Below are positions 9,103-18,523 of a DNA stretch of 64,000 nt, piece by piece. A program made the position numbers and the translations under genes. The first letter of the stretch is position 1. The number at the start of each line of letters is the position of its first letter. This DNA is from Pseudomonas fragi (lineage in GTDB: Bacteria; Pseudomonadota; Gammaproteobacteria; Pseudomonadales; Pseudomonadaceae), in the NCBI RefSeq assembly GCF_900105835.1, contig NZ_LT629783.1:868001-932000 (forward strand), in the 5' to 3' direction. A model generated the notes under the pieces. The model made no database searches. It had not been told where the DNA came from and saw only the letters and a program-made list of their open reading frames with translations.

Positions 9103-9873
9103 TTAAACTGGGCTATCGACCACTACCTGCAGGGTCTGCTGCGAACACCGTTCAACCCGTGCCCTGACCCCATATACCTCGGCAAACAGCTGCGCAGTCA
9201 GTACCTGCTCTGCCGCGCCAAAAGCGACCACCGCCCCTTCGCGCAACACAGCAATATGATCGGCAAAACGGGCCGCCAGGCTGATATCGTGCAGCACGAT
9301 CACCGCAATCAGCTGGTGCTGGCCAACCATCTGGCGCACGCAGTCCATTACCCGCAATTGATAGCTTAAATCCAGCGCACTGGTCGGCTCATCCAGCAGC
9401 ATGACCCGGGGCTTGCGGGCAATCAGCTGCGCCAGGCTGACCAGTTGCCGCTGGCCACCGGACAGTGCGTTGAGCATGTGATCGGCCAGCGCTGCAATGC
9501 CAATGCGTTGCAAAGCCCCGTAGGCTTGCTCCAGGCAATCACCGCTATTGCCCGCCACCCGCAGTGCCGCCATCACGCTCTCGATCACACTCAAGCCCAG
9601 CCCTGGCGGCAGGTGCTGGGGCATATAGGTGACCTGCCGCGCACGCTGCGCCACGCTCATCGGCGCCAACGGCTGACCGTGCAGGGTAACTGCGCCGGTC
9701 ATCGGCTCAAGGCCCGCCAGCCCGCGCAACAGGGTGGACTTGCCCGCACCGTTGGGGCCGATCAGGGCGGTCAATGTTCCCGGGCGCAGGGCCGGCAGCG
9801 ACGCGTCGGCAATCACCACCTTGCGCCCGTATTTAACTTGGGCGTGCTCGATCAACAACCCTTGTTCACTCAT
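9103..9873 (-). CDS. Iron-siderophore ABC transporter, ATP-binding subunit
   Basis: 256 aa. Walker A GPNGAGKST at 39-47, signature LSGGQ at 137-141 and Walker B VMLLDEP at 157-163 are intact. Size and sequence fit the FecE/FepC/HmuV class that powers import of ferric chelates, heme or B12 across the inner membrane. Last gene of the operon receptor - piuC-like - binding protein - permease - ATPase; its ATG overlaps the permease stop (9870-9873), so it is translated together with it. No clear symbol can be chosen within the family. Confidence 0.9.
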   Translation of the reverse strand: MSEQGLLIEHAQVKYGRKVVIADASLPALRPGTLTALIGPNGAGKSTLLRGLAGLEPMTGAVTLHGQPLAPMSVAQRARQVTYMPQHLPPGLGLSVIESVMAALRVAGNSGDCLEQAYGALQRIGIAALADHMLNALSGGQRQLVSLAQLIARKPRVMLLDEPTSALDLSYQLRVMDCVRQMVGQHQLIAVIVLHDISLAARFADHIAVLREGAVVAFGAAEQVLTAQLFAEVYGVRARVERCSQQTLQVVVDSPV

Positions 9874-10931
9874 AACTGCCTGCCCCGCTTGAATACCAGT
9901 ACGACAAAAATCGGCACGCCTACCAGCGCGGTCACAATACCCACCGGTACAATCACCCCCGGCATGATGACCTTGCTTACCACCGAGGACAGCGACAGCA
10001 ACAGCGCCCCCACCAGGGCACTGGCCGGGAACAGAAAGCGCTGGTCTTCACCGATCAGGATCCGCGCAATATGCGGCCCCACCAGGCCGATAAAACCGAT
10101 GGTGCCGACAAACGCCACCGCCGTGGCGGACAGCAGGCTGATGCGCAGCAAGGCGAAAAAGCGCAGCCGCCGCACGTCCACACCAAAGCTCTGCGCCCGC
10201 TCCTCGCCCATGCGCAGCAAGGTCATGCGCGAAGCTGCATGCAGGGAAAACGGCGCGGTCAACCCCAGCACCAGGGCAAGAATGCCCAGTTTGTCCCAAT
10301 TGGCCCGTGCGACGCTGCCCAGGCTCCAGAACACCAGTTGCTGCAACACATCTTCGGTGGCCAGCAACTGCAACAGCGCCACCAGGGCGTTGCAACTGAA
10401 CACCAGGGCAATACCGAACAGCACCAGGGTCTCGACCCCAGCCCCGCGCAGCCGCGACATGCCGTGCAGCAGGAACATCGAAGCACAGGCAAATACAAAG
10501 GCTGCCAGCGCCACCAGCGAGTCGCGGCTCAACAAGGCGCTGCTCAGCGGAAATACGATCACCAGCGAAGCCCCCAACGCCGCCGCCGAAGACACGCCCA
10601 GGGTAAACGGGCTGGCCAGCGGGTTATTGAGGATGGCCTGCATTTCTGCCCCGGCCAGCGACAGCGCCGCGCCCACCAGTACCGCCATCAGCGCATAGGG
10701 CAAGCGCACATTCCAGATGATCACCCGGTCCGTGACATCCAGGGTCTGCGGATGCAGCAAACCCTGCAGCAGTTGCCCCAACCCCATGCCGGACGAGCCG
10801 GTGGACAGGTCCAGCAGCACGCTGCCCAGCAGCGCACAGCCGATCACCAGCAACAGGCACACGCGCCGCGCCAGCAGGCGCCGATAACCGTGACTGGCAG
10901 CAAGCACTGCCGGGTTGGCGATAGCGCTCAT
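9870..10931 (-). CDS. Iron-siderophore ABC transporter permease (FecCD family)
   Basis: 353 aa with about ten hydrophobic segments, typical of FecC/FecD/BtuC permeases, which form a dimer in the inner membrane. Segments such as IWNVRLPYALMAVLVGAALS and the glycine-rich FVGTIGFIGLVGPHIAR stretch are family signatures. Only one permease gene is present, so it would work as a homodimer like BtuC. Start ATG 10931 overlaps the stop of the upstream binding-protein gene by 4 bp. Confidence 0.9.
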   Translation of the reverse strand: MSAIANPAVLAASHGYRRLLARRVCLLLVIGCALLGSVLLDLSTGSSGMGLGQLLQGLLHPQTLDVTDRVIIWNVRLPYALMAVLVGAALSLAGAEMQAILNNPLASPFTLGVSSAAALGASLVIVFPLSSALLSRDSLVALAAFVFACASMFLLHGMSRLRGAGVETLVLFGIALVFSCNALVALLQLLATEDVLQQLVFWSLGSVARANWDKLGILALVLGLTAPFSLHAASRMTLLRMGEERAQSFGVDVRRLRFFALLRISLLSATAVAFVGTIGFIGLVGPHIARILIGEDQRFLFPASALVGALLLSLSSVVSKVIMPGVIVPVGIVTALVGVPIFVVLVFKRGRQL

Positions 10932-12075
10932 TGTTGTTCACTGATCCAGTACTGACCTGCCAGCGGCGTGTCGAGAAACTCTTGGTTGAGCTCATTGAGG
11001 GTCAACTGCGGATCAAGGTCGGTGAACTTTTGCGGGTGAACCCACTTGGCCAGGGCCTCAATGGCGAGGATGTTGTACGGCGAGTTGTAGAAGTCATGCC
11101 ACAGGGCATGCACCGTGCCCTCGCGTACGGCGCGCAATTCGGCGAACTGCGGCCGTTTCAACACCTGCATCAGTGAGGTACGGGCCGTTTGTACATCGAT
11201 GCCCGCACCCAGCATCACCCCGGGCTGCTGATTGCCCGAGAGGATGTACACATCAGGGTCGGCCTTGAGCGCATATTCCACACTGATATCCCCCAGTGCA
11301 CCGGCACCACGCCCGCAGCGATATTGCGCCCGCCCACAAGGCGGATCAGCTCGCCCATGCCTCCCTTGCCCGTAGTGTGTCCGGGGTTGGCCCAGACCCC
11401 GGCCAGCAGTTCGAGAAACACACCGGGGCGCTGGCTGTCATCGAGCGTACCCAGGGTGCGGGTAATGCGTTCGACATGCCGGTTGTAGAAATCGACAAAG
11501 GCACTGGCCTGCGCTTCGCGGCCCAGAGCCTGGCCCAGCGCGGTCATGCTGTCACGGGTGCCTTGCAGCGGGTTGACCCGAAAATCCACAAACAACACCG
11601 CAATACCGGCCTTTTCCAGCACATCGGCCACCGGGCTGTGTTCGGTGGGGCCATGCCCGGAGATGCTGAATACCGCCAGGTCCGGCTTGAGCGCCAGGAT
11701 TTGCTCGGCGCTGACGCTCTGCTCCGACGCCTGACCGATCAAGGGGATGTCCTTGACCTGGGGGAACTTCGCCACATAGGCGGCATAGGTGTTGGGGTCG
11801 AGCTTGCGCAGGTCGTTCTGCCAGCCCACGATGCGCTGGAACGGCCGGTCGCGGTCAAGCAGGGCAAAGGCCGAAATCAGCCGCCCCTCCCCCAGCACCA
11901 CCCGCTGTACGGTGTCCGGCACCTTGACCACCCGGCCCAGGGCATCGGTGACGTCCCTGGCCCAGGCCGTCGATACCGCCATACCCAGAAGGACGATAAG
12001 GGCGCCCAGGCGCACACAGGCTTGATGCAAAAACAGCTTGGACACGGTAAATCTCCCGCTCAATAAAAGGCTCAT
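10928..12075 (-). pseudogene. Siderophore ABC transporter periplasmic binding protein, frameshifted
   Basis: Two overlapping frames together encode one FecB/TroA-type binding protein of about 380 aa. The first, from ATG 12075 (in a 4-bp overlap with the hydroxylase gene), carries the signal peptide (about residues 10-39, ending AWA) and the domain up to GGRNIAAGVVP. It then goes out of frame and stops at 11215. The second frame carries the rest (ALGDISVEYALKADPDVYIL to the stop at 10928). Restoring one G in the CCGG at 11301-11304 gives VVPGALGDISVEY, the expected family pattern; the nearby G5 run (11290-11294) is another possible indel site. Everything else is intact and the neighbours are healthy, so a recent mutation or an assembly error is likelier than long decay. 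Confidence 0.85.
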
Positions 12076-12752
12076 ACGTCGCTCCAGCGGCGCAAGAGGT
12101 TGTGGTACACGCCGCTCAGTTGCAGCAGCGACTCGTCATCCGCCTGTTGGGTGGTGAGGCGTTGAATGGCCACGTCCATGTCCAGCAACAGGCTGCGCTG
12201 ACTGTCTTCGCGCACCAGGCTTTCGATCCAGAAAAACGCCGCCAGCCGCTCGCCCCGCGTCACCGGGTTGACCCGGTGCACGCTGCTGCCCGGGTACAAC
12301 ACCAGATGCCCTGCGGGCAGCTTGACGCTGCGTTCGCCGAAGGTGTCGCGGATCACCAGTTCACCGCCGTCATAGCTGTGCGGATCGCTCAGGAACAGGG
12401 TCGCGGACAGGTCGGTGCGCACCCGCTCACGCACCCCCTTGATGCCGCGAATGGCATTGTCGATATGAAAGCCGAACCCCTCGCCGCCGCTGTAGCGATT
12501 GAACAGCGGCGGGTAGATACGCTTGGGCAACGCGCCGGACATAAACAGCCCGTGCTCGGACAACCGCGCCAGAATGCGTTGGCCCAGGTTAACGCCGACG
12601 GCATCGTCCTCGGCCAACTGGCGGTTGATTTTCACCCGTGCCGAGCCCACGCCAGCCGTCTGCTTGCCATCCACCCACGGCCGGGCAAGCAACTGGTCGC
12701 GCATCTCGTCTACCTCATGGGCGCTGAACACCCCGGCGATTTCGATCAGCAT
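12072..12752 (-). CDS. piuC: PKHD-type Fe(II)/2-oxoglutarate hydroxylase, PiuC-like
   Basis: 226 aa, full length for PiuC/YbiX. Iron ligands His96 and Asp98 (FGFHIDN) and His159 (SVHRVNPV) and the 2-oxoglutarate-binding Arg169 ([10 protein letters not shown]) are present. The family sits beside TonB receptors of the PiuA/Fiu type and is thought to modify an imported catecholate siderophore or a cell component; its substrate is unknown. Here it lies 24 bp after the receptor gene and overlaps the binding-protein gene by 4 bp, so it belongs to the uptake operon. Confidence 0.9.
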   Translation of the reverse strand: MLIEIAGVFSAHEVDEMRDQLLARPWVDGKQTAGVGSARVKINRQLAEDDAVGVNLGQRILARLSEHGLFMSGALPKRIYPPLFNRYSGGEGFGFHIDNAIRGIKGVRERVRTDLSATLFLSDPHSYDGGELVIRDTFGERSVKLPAGHLVLYPGSSVHRVNPVTRGERLAAFFWIESLVREDSQRSLLLDMDVAIQRLTTQQADDESLLQLSGVYHNLLRRWSDV

Positions 12753-12776
12753 GGCGTGCTCCGCAACCGGTTGCGG

Positions 12777-15155
12777 TCAGAAGTCATAGTCGATGCTCGC
12801 CGTCAGCGTGCGCCCGGCCCCCGGTACGCCATACAGCTGGAAGCCATCGAGGGAGGCACCGACGCGGCTGAAGTAGAAGGTGTTGAACAGGTTGTCGACG
12901 TTGAGGTGGACGGTGGTCTGAGGATTAACCTGGTACTGCGCGGCAAGGTAATGCACCCAGTAACCGGGGGCTTTTTCCTTGTCTTGCGTGTAGATCGCCA
13001 GCACCCCGGACGGGCCGTCGGCGTAGCTGCTGTTGTTATTCAGGCCACCGACATACTTGTTGTCGGTATAGCGCCGGCGCCCGACATAGTTGGCGCCGTA
13101 GCTCAGGCTCAAGTCGTCGGTAAAAGCGTAGGTGGTCCACAGGTTGGCCGTCAGGTCGGGGACGTTCTTGGCTTCTGCACCTTTGTTGACCCCCTTGGTC
13201 TGCTCGCTTTTAAGCGCCGAAAAACCGCTGTAGGCCGTCCATCGACTGGTCAGGTTGCCCTGCAGGCCCAGTTCCACCCCATCGACGCGCTTGGCAGGCA
13301 AGGCACGCACCGGCGACGCTTCGCCCTCGGTGTACTCCCAGGAGTTGACCAGTTCGGTGCGAAACACCGCCGCCGTGACGCTGATGCCCTTGTCCAGCAA
13401 GTCCCACTTGGTGCCCAGTTCGTAGGTCTTGGACTTGGCCGGGGTGTAGCGGCTGGTGCTGGCGGCGCCGTAGATCTGGTTGTTGGTTGAGGCACCGATG
13501 GCCGAAGGCTGGGTCGACTCACTGTACGAGGCGTAGATCGTGCCGTTGGGTTGTGGCTTGAACACGATACCGGCACGGCCGCTCCAGGCGCCCGAGGTGT
13601 CCTTGACATCGTCCTGGCCACGCTGGGTGGTCTCGGCGCTCCAGTGGTCGTAGCGCAACGAGCCCATGACCTGCCACCACGGGTTGAGGGTCAGGGTGTC
13701 GCCAAAAAACAGCCCGGCGTTGTCGATGCTTGAGCGCGGTTCGCCCACGCCCTTGGTGGTGTACTCCACGGCAAAGTCATGTTGCGGGTTGGCCATGTCG
13801 AAGAACATATTGGCCGCCGGCACCTTGGCGTTGCGCTCCAGGCCACCATAGGTTTCGTGGTACACATCCAGCCCCGCCACGGCCTTGTGGCTGATGGAGC
13901 CGGTATCGAAGGCAAAGCTCAGGTCAGTCTGGTTATCGAGGATGGTGTAGCGCTTGGACAGGCCGAAATCGCTGCCGCGCAGGATGCCATAGGCGGTACT
14001 GCCGGTGTTGCTGTAGTCGGTATAGACCTTGACCCCGTTGACCGTCGACGCCGGGCCGATGCCCACATAGCCCAAGGTGGCGCAGCGGCTGCCGGTGCAG
14101 GTTTTCGCGCCGTCGGCACTGGCGGCATTGAAGCGCGCCGGCGACAGCACCGAGAAGTTGTCGGTGCGCTGCCAGCGCAGCTGGTTGGTCAGCAGCGCGC
14201 CGTTGTCAAAGTCGTGCTCCAGGCGTCCGGTCAACGAGGTGGTTTCGGTCTGCTGGGTGTACAGGCTGGAATCGCCGTACCAATTGCTGCGTTTGACGCC
14301 AGGCATGCGCTTGCCGTCGGTGCCGCGCAAGATCGGCAGGCCGCCGTCCGGGGTGTTGTCATCCTTCTGATAGAAAAAATCGACAAAGGCCCGGGTCGGC
14401 GTCGACAGTCCCAGGGCCAGGGAGTTGGCAATGCCCCAGCGGTCGTAATCCACCTCATCACGCTCGGCCACCTGACTCTGATGCTTCATCAGGTTGACAC
14501 GCAGGGCGCTGGTGTCATTCAGCTCGTGGTTGATATCGGCCGTCAGGCGTTTGTAACCGTCAGTGCCGACCCCGGCAGAGACCCGGTTGGCATCCCCCAG
14601 ATGGGCCTCCTTGCTCACCAGGTTGACGCTGCCACCCACCGCCGAAATGCCCGATTCGATGGCGCCGGTGCCCTTGAACACTTCGGCTTGTTGCAGGTTG
14701 AACATGTCGTTGCGGCTGGACATGCCCGCGTCGCGCACGCCATCGACTGTCAGGCTCTGCTCGGAGGAAAAACCGCGAATGGAAAACAGGTCGCCCCAGC
14801 CCAGGTTGCCCTCCCCCGACATAAAGGTGATACCCGGCACATTGCGCAGAATGTCCTGCAGGCTCTGGGCGTTCTGCTCCTTGAGTACCTGCTGCGGCAC
14901 GATGGTGATGCTTTGCGGGGCATCGAGCAGCGGGGTCATGACCTTGCGCGATGACACTTCGTCGACCTTGAACGGCGAGTCATAAGTCCCCTCGACGTTC
15001 GACGCAGGCAGGGTCAGCACGTTGTTTGCCGGCTGCGCCGCCTCGCTGGCCGGGCTGAAAACCCCCAGGGCCAGCAGACTGATAACCGGAGCCAGGGTAC
15101 CGTTCAATGCACAAGGGGTATTGCGAACTACTGCCGCATCGGGTGACGATGACAT
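12777..15155 (-). CDS. piuA: TonB-dependent catecholate siderophore receptor (PiuA/Fiu-like)
   Basis: 792 aa from ATG 15155. Plug domain with DAPQSITIVPQQVL and QSLQDILRNVPGIT, the SIRGF segment, then a 22-strand-type barrel ending in the aromatic residue Phe (SIDYDF). Start 15155 is preferred over ATG 15185 because AAGGAAGG precedes it and a Fur-like box covers the upstream ATG. It leads an operon with a PiuC-type hydroxylase and ABC importer and is divergent from a two-component system. Both the piuA/piuC pairing and the sequence point to catecholate-iron import. The exact ligand is unknown. Confidence 0.88.
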   Translation of the reverse strand: MSSSPDAAVVRNTPCALNGTLAPVISLLALGVFSPASEAAQPANNVLTLPASNVEGTYDSPFKVDEVSSRKVMTPLLDAPQSITIVPQQVLKEQNAQSLQDILRNVPGITFMSGEGNLGWGDLFSIRGFSSEQSLTVDGVRDAGMSSRNDMFNLQQAEVFKGTGAIESGISAVGGSVNLVSKEAHLGDANRVSAGVGTDGYKRLTADINHELNDTSALRVNLMKHQSQVAERDEVDYDRWGIANSLALGLSTPTRAFVDFFYQKDDNTPDGGLPILRGTDGKRMPGVKRSNWYGDSSLYTQQTETTSLTGRLEHDFDNGALLTNQLRWQRTDNFSVLSPARFNAASADGAKTCTGSRCATLGYVGIGPASTVNGVKVYTDYSNTGSTAYGILRGSDFGLSKRYTILDNQTDLSFAFDTGSISHKAVAGLDVYHETYGGLERNAKVPAANMFFDMANPQHDFAVEYTTKGVGEPRSSIDNAGLFFGDTLTLNPWWQVMGSLRYDHWSAETTQRGQDDVKDTSGAWSGRAGIVFKPQPNGTIYASYSESTQPSAIGASTNNQIYGAASTSRYTPAKSKTYELGTKWDLLDKGISVTAAVFRTELVNSWEYTEGEASPVRALPAKRVDGVELGLQGNLTSRWTAYSGFSALKSEQTKGVNKGAEAKNVPDLTANLWTTYAFTDDLSLSYGANYVGRRRYTDNKYVGGLNNNSSYADGPSGVLAIYTQDKEKAPGYWVHYLAAQYQVNPQTTVHLNVDNLFNTFYFSRVGASLDGFQLYGVPGAGRTLTASIDYDF

Positions 15156-15170
15156 CGGGCCTTCCTTAAT

Positions 15171-15187
15171 TACAATGACTCGCATTT
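15171..15187 (-). promoter_or_regulatory. Candidate Fur box before the TonB receptor gene
   Basis: Read on the minus strand this is AAATGCGAGTCATTGTA. It matches the Fur consensus core AATGATAATCATTAT imperfectly but with the characteristic AATG...TCATT halves. It lies 16 bp upstream of the chosen receptor start and overlaps a possible upstream ATG. It fits iron repression of the whole uptake operon. Confidence 0.5.
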
Positions 15188-15342
15188 AGATTCGCCATTC
15201 TAAAGAGCGTCATTGCCACGGATGGCCCGACTTTGTATCGGCGCTGCACGAAAACAGCGCCCACAACATTCCATTACATTTCGTTTGGCTCCACCGCGTG
15301 AAATCCGCTATTGCTGCGAGCCCCAAGGCGTACCCGAAGCCC

Positions 15343-16053
15343 ATGTCCAGGCAAGACCATATATTGATCGTCGATGACGACCCCGAAATCCGCCAGTTGC
15401 TGGCCGACTACCTGCGCGACGCCGGTTACCAAACCTGCACGGCCTGCGACGGCAAGGAAATGCGCCGGCGCCTGGAGCTGAACGTGATCGACCTGATCGT
15501 GCTCGACCTGATGCTGCCCGGCGAAGACGGCCTGAGCCTGTGCCGAACTCTGCGCGCCAGCTCCAATATCCCGGTGATCATGCTCACGGCACGCGCCAGC
15601 CTGATCGACCGCATCGTCGGTCTGGAAATCGGCGCCGATGACTACCTGCCCAAGCCATTCGATCCGCGTGAATTGCTGGTGCGCATCAAGGTGGTGTTGC
15701 GCCGGGCGCAGAGTTTTCCTGAGCGCGCTCGTGTCGATGAGGCACCCTTTGTCCGCTTCGACCAGTGGCGCCTCGACACCCGCGCTCGCCAGGTGCTGTC
15801 CGCCGAAGGCCTGGTGATCAGCCTGGGCAACTCCGACTACCGCGTGCTGCGCCTGCTGTTGCAGCACCCCAACCGGCCGCTGAGCCGGGACTTTTTGCTC
15901 AACCATGTGTTCGACAAGGACAGCACGCCCTTCGACCGCTCCATTGATGTGTGCGTCAGCCGCCTGCGTCAGCAACTGGCCCCCGGCCTGATCAAGACCG
16001 TGCGCAATGAAGGCTATATGCTCACTTCGGCCTGTGTGACGAGCGAATCATGA
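15343..16053 (+). CDS. OmpR-family response regulator
   Basis: 236 aa. Receiver with acidic pocket (VDDD at 10-13), phospho-acceptor Asp55 (LIVLDLMLPGEDG) and Lys104 (YLPKPFDPRE), followed by an OmpR/PhoB winged helix (DRSIDVCVSRLRQQL, then TVRNEGYML). ATG 15343 begins the standard N-terminus; the frame is open back to 15298. It overlaps the kinase gene by 4 bp (ATGA) and is divergent from the siderophore receptor, so it may regulate that operon as PfeR/PirR do for their receptors. That link is inferred from position only. Confidence 0.88.
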   Translation: MSRQDHILIVDDDPEIRQLLADYLRDAGYQTCTACDGKEMRRRLELNVIDLIVLDLMLPGEDGLSLCRTLRASSNIPVIMLTARASLIDRIVGLEIGADDYLPKPFDPRELLVRIKVVLRRAQSFPERARVDEAPFVRFDQWRLDTRARQVLSAEGLVISLGNSDYRVLRLLLQHPNRPLSRDFLLNHVFDKDSTPFDRSIDVCVSRLRQQLAPGLIKTVRNEGYMLTSACVTSES

Positions 16054-17459
16054 CGCTGTTGCCGCGTACCCTCTACGGTCGGCTGGTGGTGATCCTGGTC
16101 ACGGGCATGCTCGCCGCCCAGGTGCTGACCAGCAGCATCTGGTATGACGTGCGCCACAGTCAGGTGCTGGAAATCCCCACGCGCCTGATTGCCAGCCGCC
16201 TGGCCGATATCGTGCGGGTTGCCCGCAGCGATCCGCAGCACATCGAGCTTTTTTTGCACAACCTCAGCACCCCGACCTTCAACCTCGAACTGCGCAACGC
16301 CGCCGATATGCAGCGCAACCCTCTGCCCCTTCAGGACCAGGCCACCGAATCGCTGCTGCGCAGCCTGGTTGATGAAAAAACCGCGTCGCGCACGGCCCTG
16401 AACCTGCTTAACCTCACCCTGCTCGACAGCCAGGGGCACAAGGCCGGGGTAGATACCCTGTTCGGTTCCAGCCCGGCTGCCGGGCAATTTACCCTTGAGC
16501 TGCGCCTGGCCGACGGCCGTTGGCTGCACGTGCAAGCCACCGAGGATCAGGGCTGGACCAGCATGGCGCCGGCCGATGTGCTGCTCGATTACTTTTTGCG
16601 CATCTATCTGGTGCGCATCATCGTGGTGGCAATCATCGTGTTGCTCGCGGTACGCCTGGCCGTTCGCCCGCTCAATCAACTGGCGCAAGCCGCGCAGGCA
16701 CTGGGGCAGGATATCCGCCGCCAGCCACTGTCGATTAAAGGGCCAGTGGAAGTACAGCGTGCGGCCCAGGCCTTCAACCTGATGCAGCAGCGCCTGCTGG
16801 CCAGCATGGCTGAGCGCACGCGCTTTCTGGCGGCGGTGTCCCACGATCTGCGCTCACCCATCACCCGCCTGCGTCTGCGTCTGCGCACCGAAATGCTCGA
16901 CGACGAAGCACTCAAGCAGCGTTTTCGCAATGACCTGACGGACATGGAGGGGCTCGTCTCTACCACCCTGGAATTTGTCAGCAGCGGTGAAATCAACGAG
17001 CCGCGCCAGAACATCGACCTCAACGCCTTGCTGCAAAGCCTGCAGGCCGACCTGCAGGACATGGGAGCAACCATCACCCTTAACGGACGCGCCAGCCGCC
17101 CGGTGTCGGGTTATGCCCGCAGCCTGAAACGCTGCATACAGAACCTGCTGGAAAACGCCGTGCGTTATGCGTGCAATGTGCAGGTGCTGGTCGACGAACA
17201 CCGCGATGGCCTGAGCATCACGGTCAGGGACAGCGGCCCGGGGATAGCCGCGCAGCAACTGACCCAGGTGCTGGAGCCGTTCTATCGGCTGGAGTCTTCG
17301 CGCAACAGCCGCAGCGGCGGCTATGGCCTGGGCTTGAGTATCGCCCACACCGTGGCAGTCGCCCACGGCGGCACATTGACCTTGAACAATCGCCCCGAGG
17401 GCGGCCTGGATGCGCTGCTTATCCTGAAAAGCCAGGCGCCCGCGATCACAGGGCAATGA
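16050..17459 (+). CDS. Two-component sensor histidine kinase
   Basis: 469 aa. Membrane helix at about 10-30, a periplasmic domain of about 150 residues, a second helix at about 185-205, HAMP, then the HisKA box with His265 (AAVSHDLRSPITRLRLR) and an HATPase domain with N box (NLLENAVRYA), DSGPGI and GYGLGLSIAHTVA. Architecture is that of classical OmpR-partner kinases. Cognate partner of the regulator it overlaps. The periplasmic domain has no recognised motif, so the signal is unknown; iron or siderophore sensing is only suggested by the adjacent receptor. Confidence 0.88.
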   Translation: MTLLPRTLYGRLVVILVTGMLAAQVLTSSIWYDVRHSQVLEIPTRLIASRLADIVRVARSDPQHIELFLHNLSTPTFNLELRNAADMQRNPLPLQDQATESLLRSLVDEKTASRTALNLLNLTLLDSQGHKAGVDTLFGSSPAAGQFTLELRLADGRWLHVQATEDQGWTSMAPADVLLDYFLRIYLVRIIVVAIIVLLAVRLAVRPLNQLAQAAQALGQDIRRQPLSIKGPVEVQRAAQAFNLMQQRLLASMAERTRFLAAVSHDLRSPITRLRLRLRTEMLDDEALKQRFRNDLTDMEGLVSTTLEFVSSGEINEPRQNIDLNALLQSLQADLQDMGATITLNGRASRPVSGYARSLKRCIQNLLENAVRYACNVQVLVDEHRDGLSITVRDSGPGIAAQQLTQVLEPFYRLESSRNSRSGGYGLGLSIAHTVAVAHGGTLTLNNRPEGGLDALLILKSQAPAITGQ

Positions 17460-17496
17460 CCCCAGCGTGGATAGGGTATTACCCCGTCCATTTACG

Positions 17497-17510
17497 TTTC
17501 GTATACCATA
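17497..17510. promoter_or_regulatory. CGTATAC operator 1, in front of the GntR gene
   Basis: TTTCGTATACCATA, with GTATAC at 17501-17506, 24 bp before the GntR start codon. On the opposite strand it reads TATGGTATACGAAA, nearly the same as the sites at 18704-18719 and 24567-24579. GT...AC palindromes are the known target shape of FadR-type GntR proteins, so this would be the autoregulatory site. Confidence 0.65.
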
Positions 17511-17529
17511 TCTTTTTTACCAGCGAACG

Positions 17530-18210
17530 ATGACCACCGTGGCCCACCCAAAACTCAATGCTCCCGACCTGGGTAACTCACCTTCCACGTCGGAAATCAT
17601 CACCCTGCATCTGCGCGACGCCATTGTCGCCGGGCATTTCGCTGAAGACGAACCGATTCGCCAGGATGATATCGCCCGCCAGTTCAATGTCAGCAAGATC
17701 CCCGTGCGCGAAGCCCTCAAGCGGCTTGAAGCGGAAGGGCTGGTGATGTTCCAGCGTAACCGCGGCGCGATGGTCACGCGGATTTCCGAGGCGGAACTGG
17801 CGCAAATGTTCGAAGTGCGCATGCTCCTTGAAGACAAGTTGCTGCGCCTGGCCATCCCCAACATGACCGCAGACACCTTTGCCCGTGCCGAACGCATCTG
17901 CCAGGAGTTTGTCGGCGAAGATGACGTGGGGCGCTGGGCCGAGCTCAACTGGGAACTGCACGCCTGTTTGTACGAGCCTGCGCAGCGGCCGTTCATGATC
18001 AGCCTGATCCGCTCGGTCAATGACAAGCTGGAGCGTTACCTGCGCATGCAGATGAGTTTGTCGGCGGGCAAGCACCGTGCCGACCACGAACACCGTGAAA
18101 TCCTCGATGCCTGCCGCGCCGGCAATGTGGAGCTGGCGGTCAAGTTGCTGGACGAGCATATCGCCGGTGTGTGCAAAACCCTGTTTGAGCATTTGCCGCA
18201 AAGCCATTGA
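17530..18210 (+). CDS. GntR-family regulator, FadR/FCD subfamily
   Basis: 226 aa. N-terminal winged helix-turn-helix (IRQDDIARQFNVSKIPVREA, residues about 48-67) and an all-helical FCD effector domain. It opens a gene set for hydroxyproline-like amino acids, and three CGTATAC palindromes precede its own gene, the ABC operon and the DapA-family gene, so it is the likely local repressor. ATG 17530 is chosen because the longer frame from 17467 would run through the operator at 17501. Its ribosome-binding site is weak. Confidence 0.88.
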   Translation: MTTVAHPKLNAPDLGNSPSTSEIITLHLRDAIVAGHFAEDEPIRQDDIARQFNVSKIPVREALKRLEAEGLVMFQRNRGAMVTRISEAELAQMFEVRMLLEDKLLRLAIPNMTADTFARAERICQEFVGEDDVGRWAELNWELHACLYEPAQRPFMISLIRSVNDKLERYLRMQMSLSAGKHRADHEHREILDACRAGNVELAVKLLDEHIAGVCKTLFEHLPQSH

Positions 18211-18220
18211 TTGGCCTGCA

Positions 18221-18523
18221 GACGCTGCGGGCTGCCAGCCAAACCGCGTTGATGCCATCGCGGGCAAGCCCGCTCCCACCGGAATGTGCCGAATGGTGCG
18301 AGCGCAGCATGCCCTGTAGGAGCTGGCTTGCCTGCGATACTGACGCTGCGGTCTTTCAGCCAAACCGCGTTGATGCCATCGCGGGCAAGCCCGCTCCCAC
18401 CGGTATGTGCCGAATGGTGCGAGCGCCGCATACCCTGTAGGAGCTGGCTTGCCTGCGATACTGACGCTGCGGTCTTTCAGCCAAACCGCGTTGATGCCAT
18501 CGCGGGCAAGCCCGCTCCCACAG
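18221..18523. repeat. Tandem 121-bp REP-containing repeat, 2.5 copies
   Basis: The segment ATCGCGGGCAAGCCCGCTCC recurs at 18257, 18378 and 18499, exactly 121 bp apart, and GTAGGAGCTGGCTTGCCTGC recurs at 18316 and 18437, also 121 bp apart. Each unit is therefore two REP palindromes facing each other with a spacer, repeated head to tail. It fills the gap between the GntR gene and the ABC operon. The short open frames inside it are artefacts of the repeat. The rest of the 554-bp gap (18524-18764) holds the ABC-operon promoter and operator. Confidence 0.9.

Noticed and set aside
10928..11281. A separate small gene for a 117-aa protein
   Set aside because: It is the C-terminal part of the binding protein, joined to the upstream frame by a one-base shift.
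15143..15185. Receptor start at ATG 15185
   Set aside because: A Fur-like box covers that ATG and a better ribosome-binding site precedes ATG 15155, which also gives a more usual N-terminus.
18221..18523. CRISPR array
   Set aside because: Period is 121 bp with near-identical whole units; there are no short repeats with unique spacers and no cas genes.
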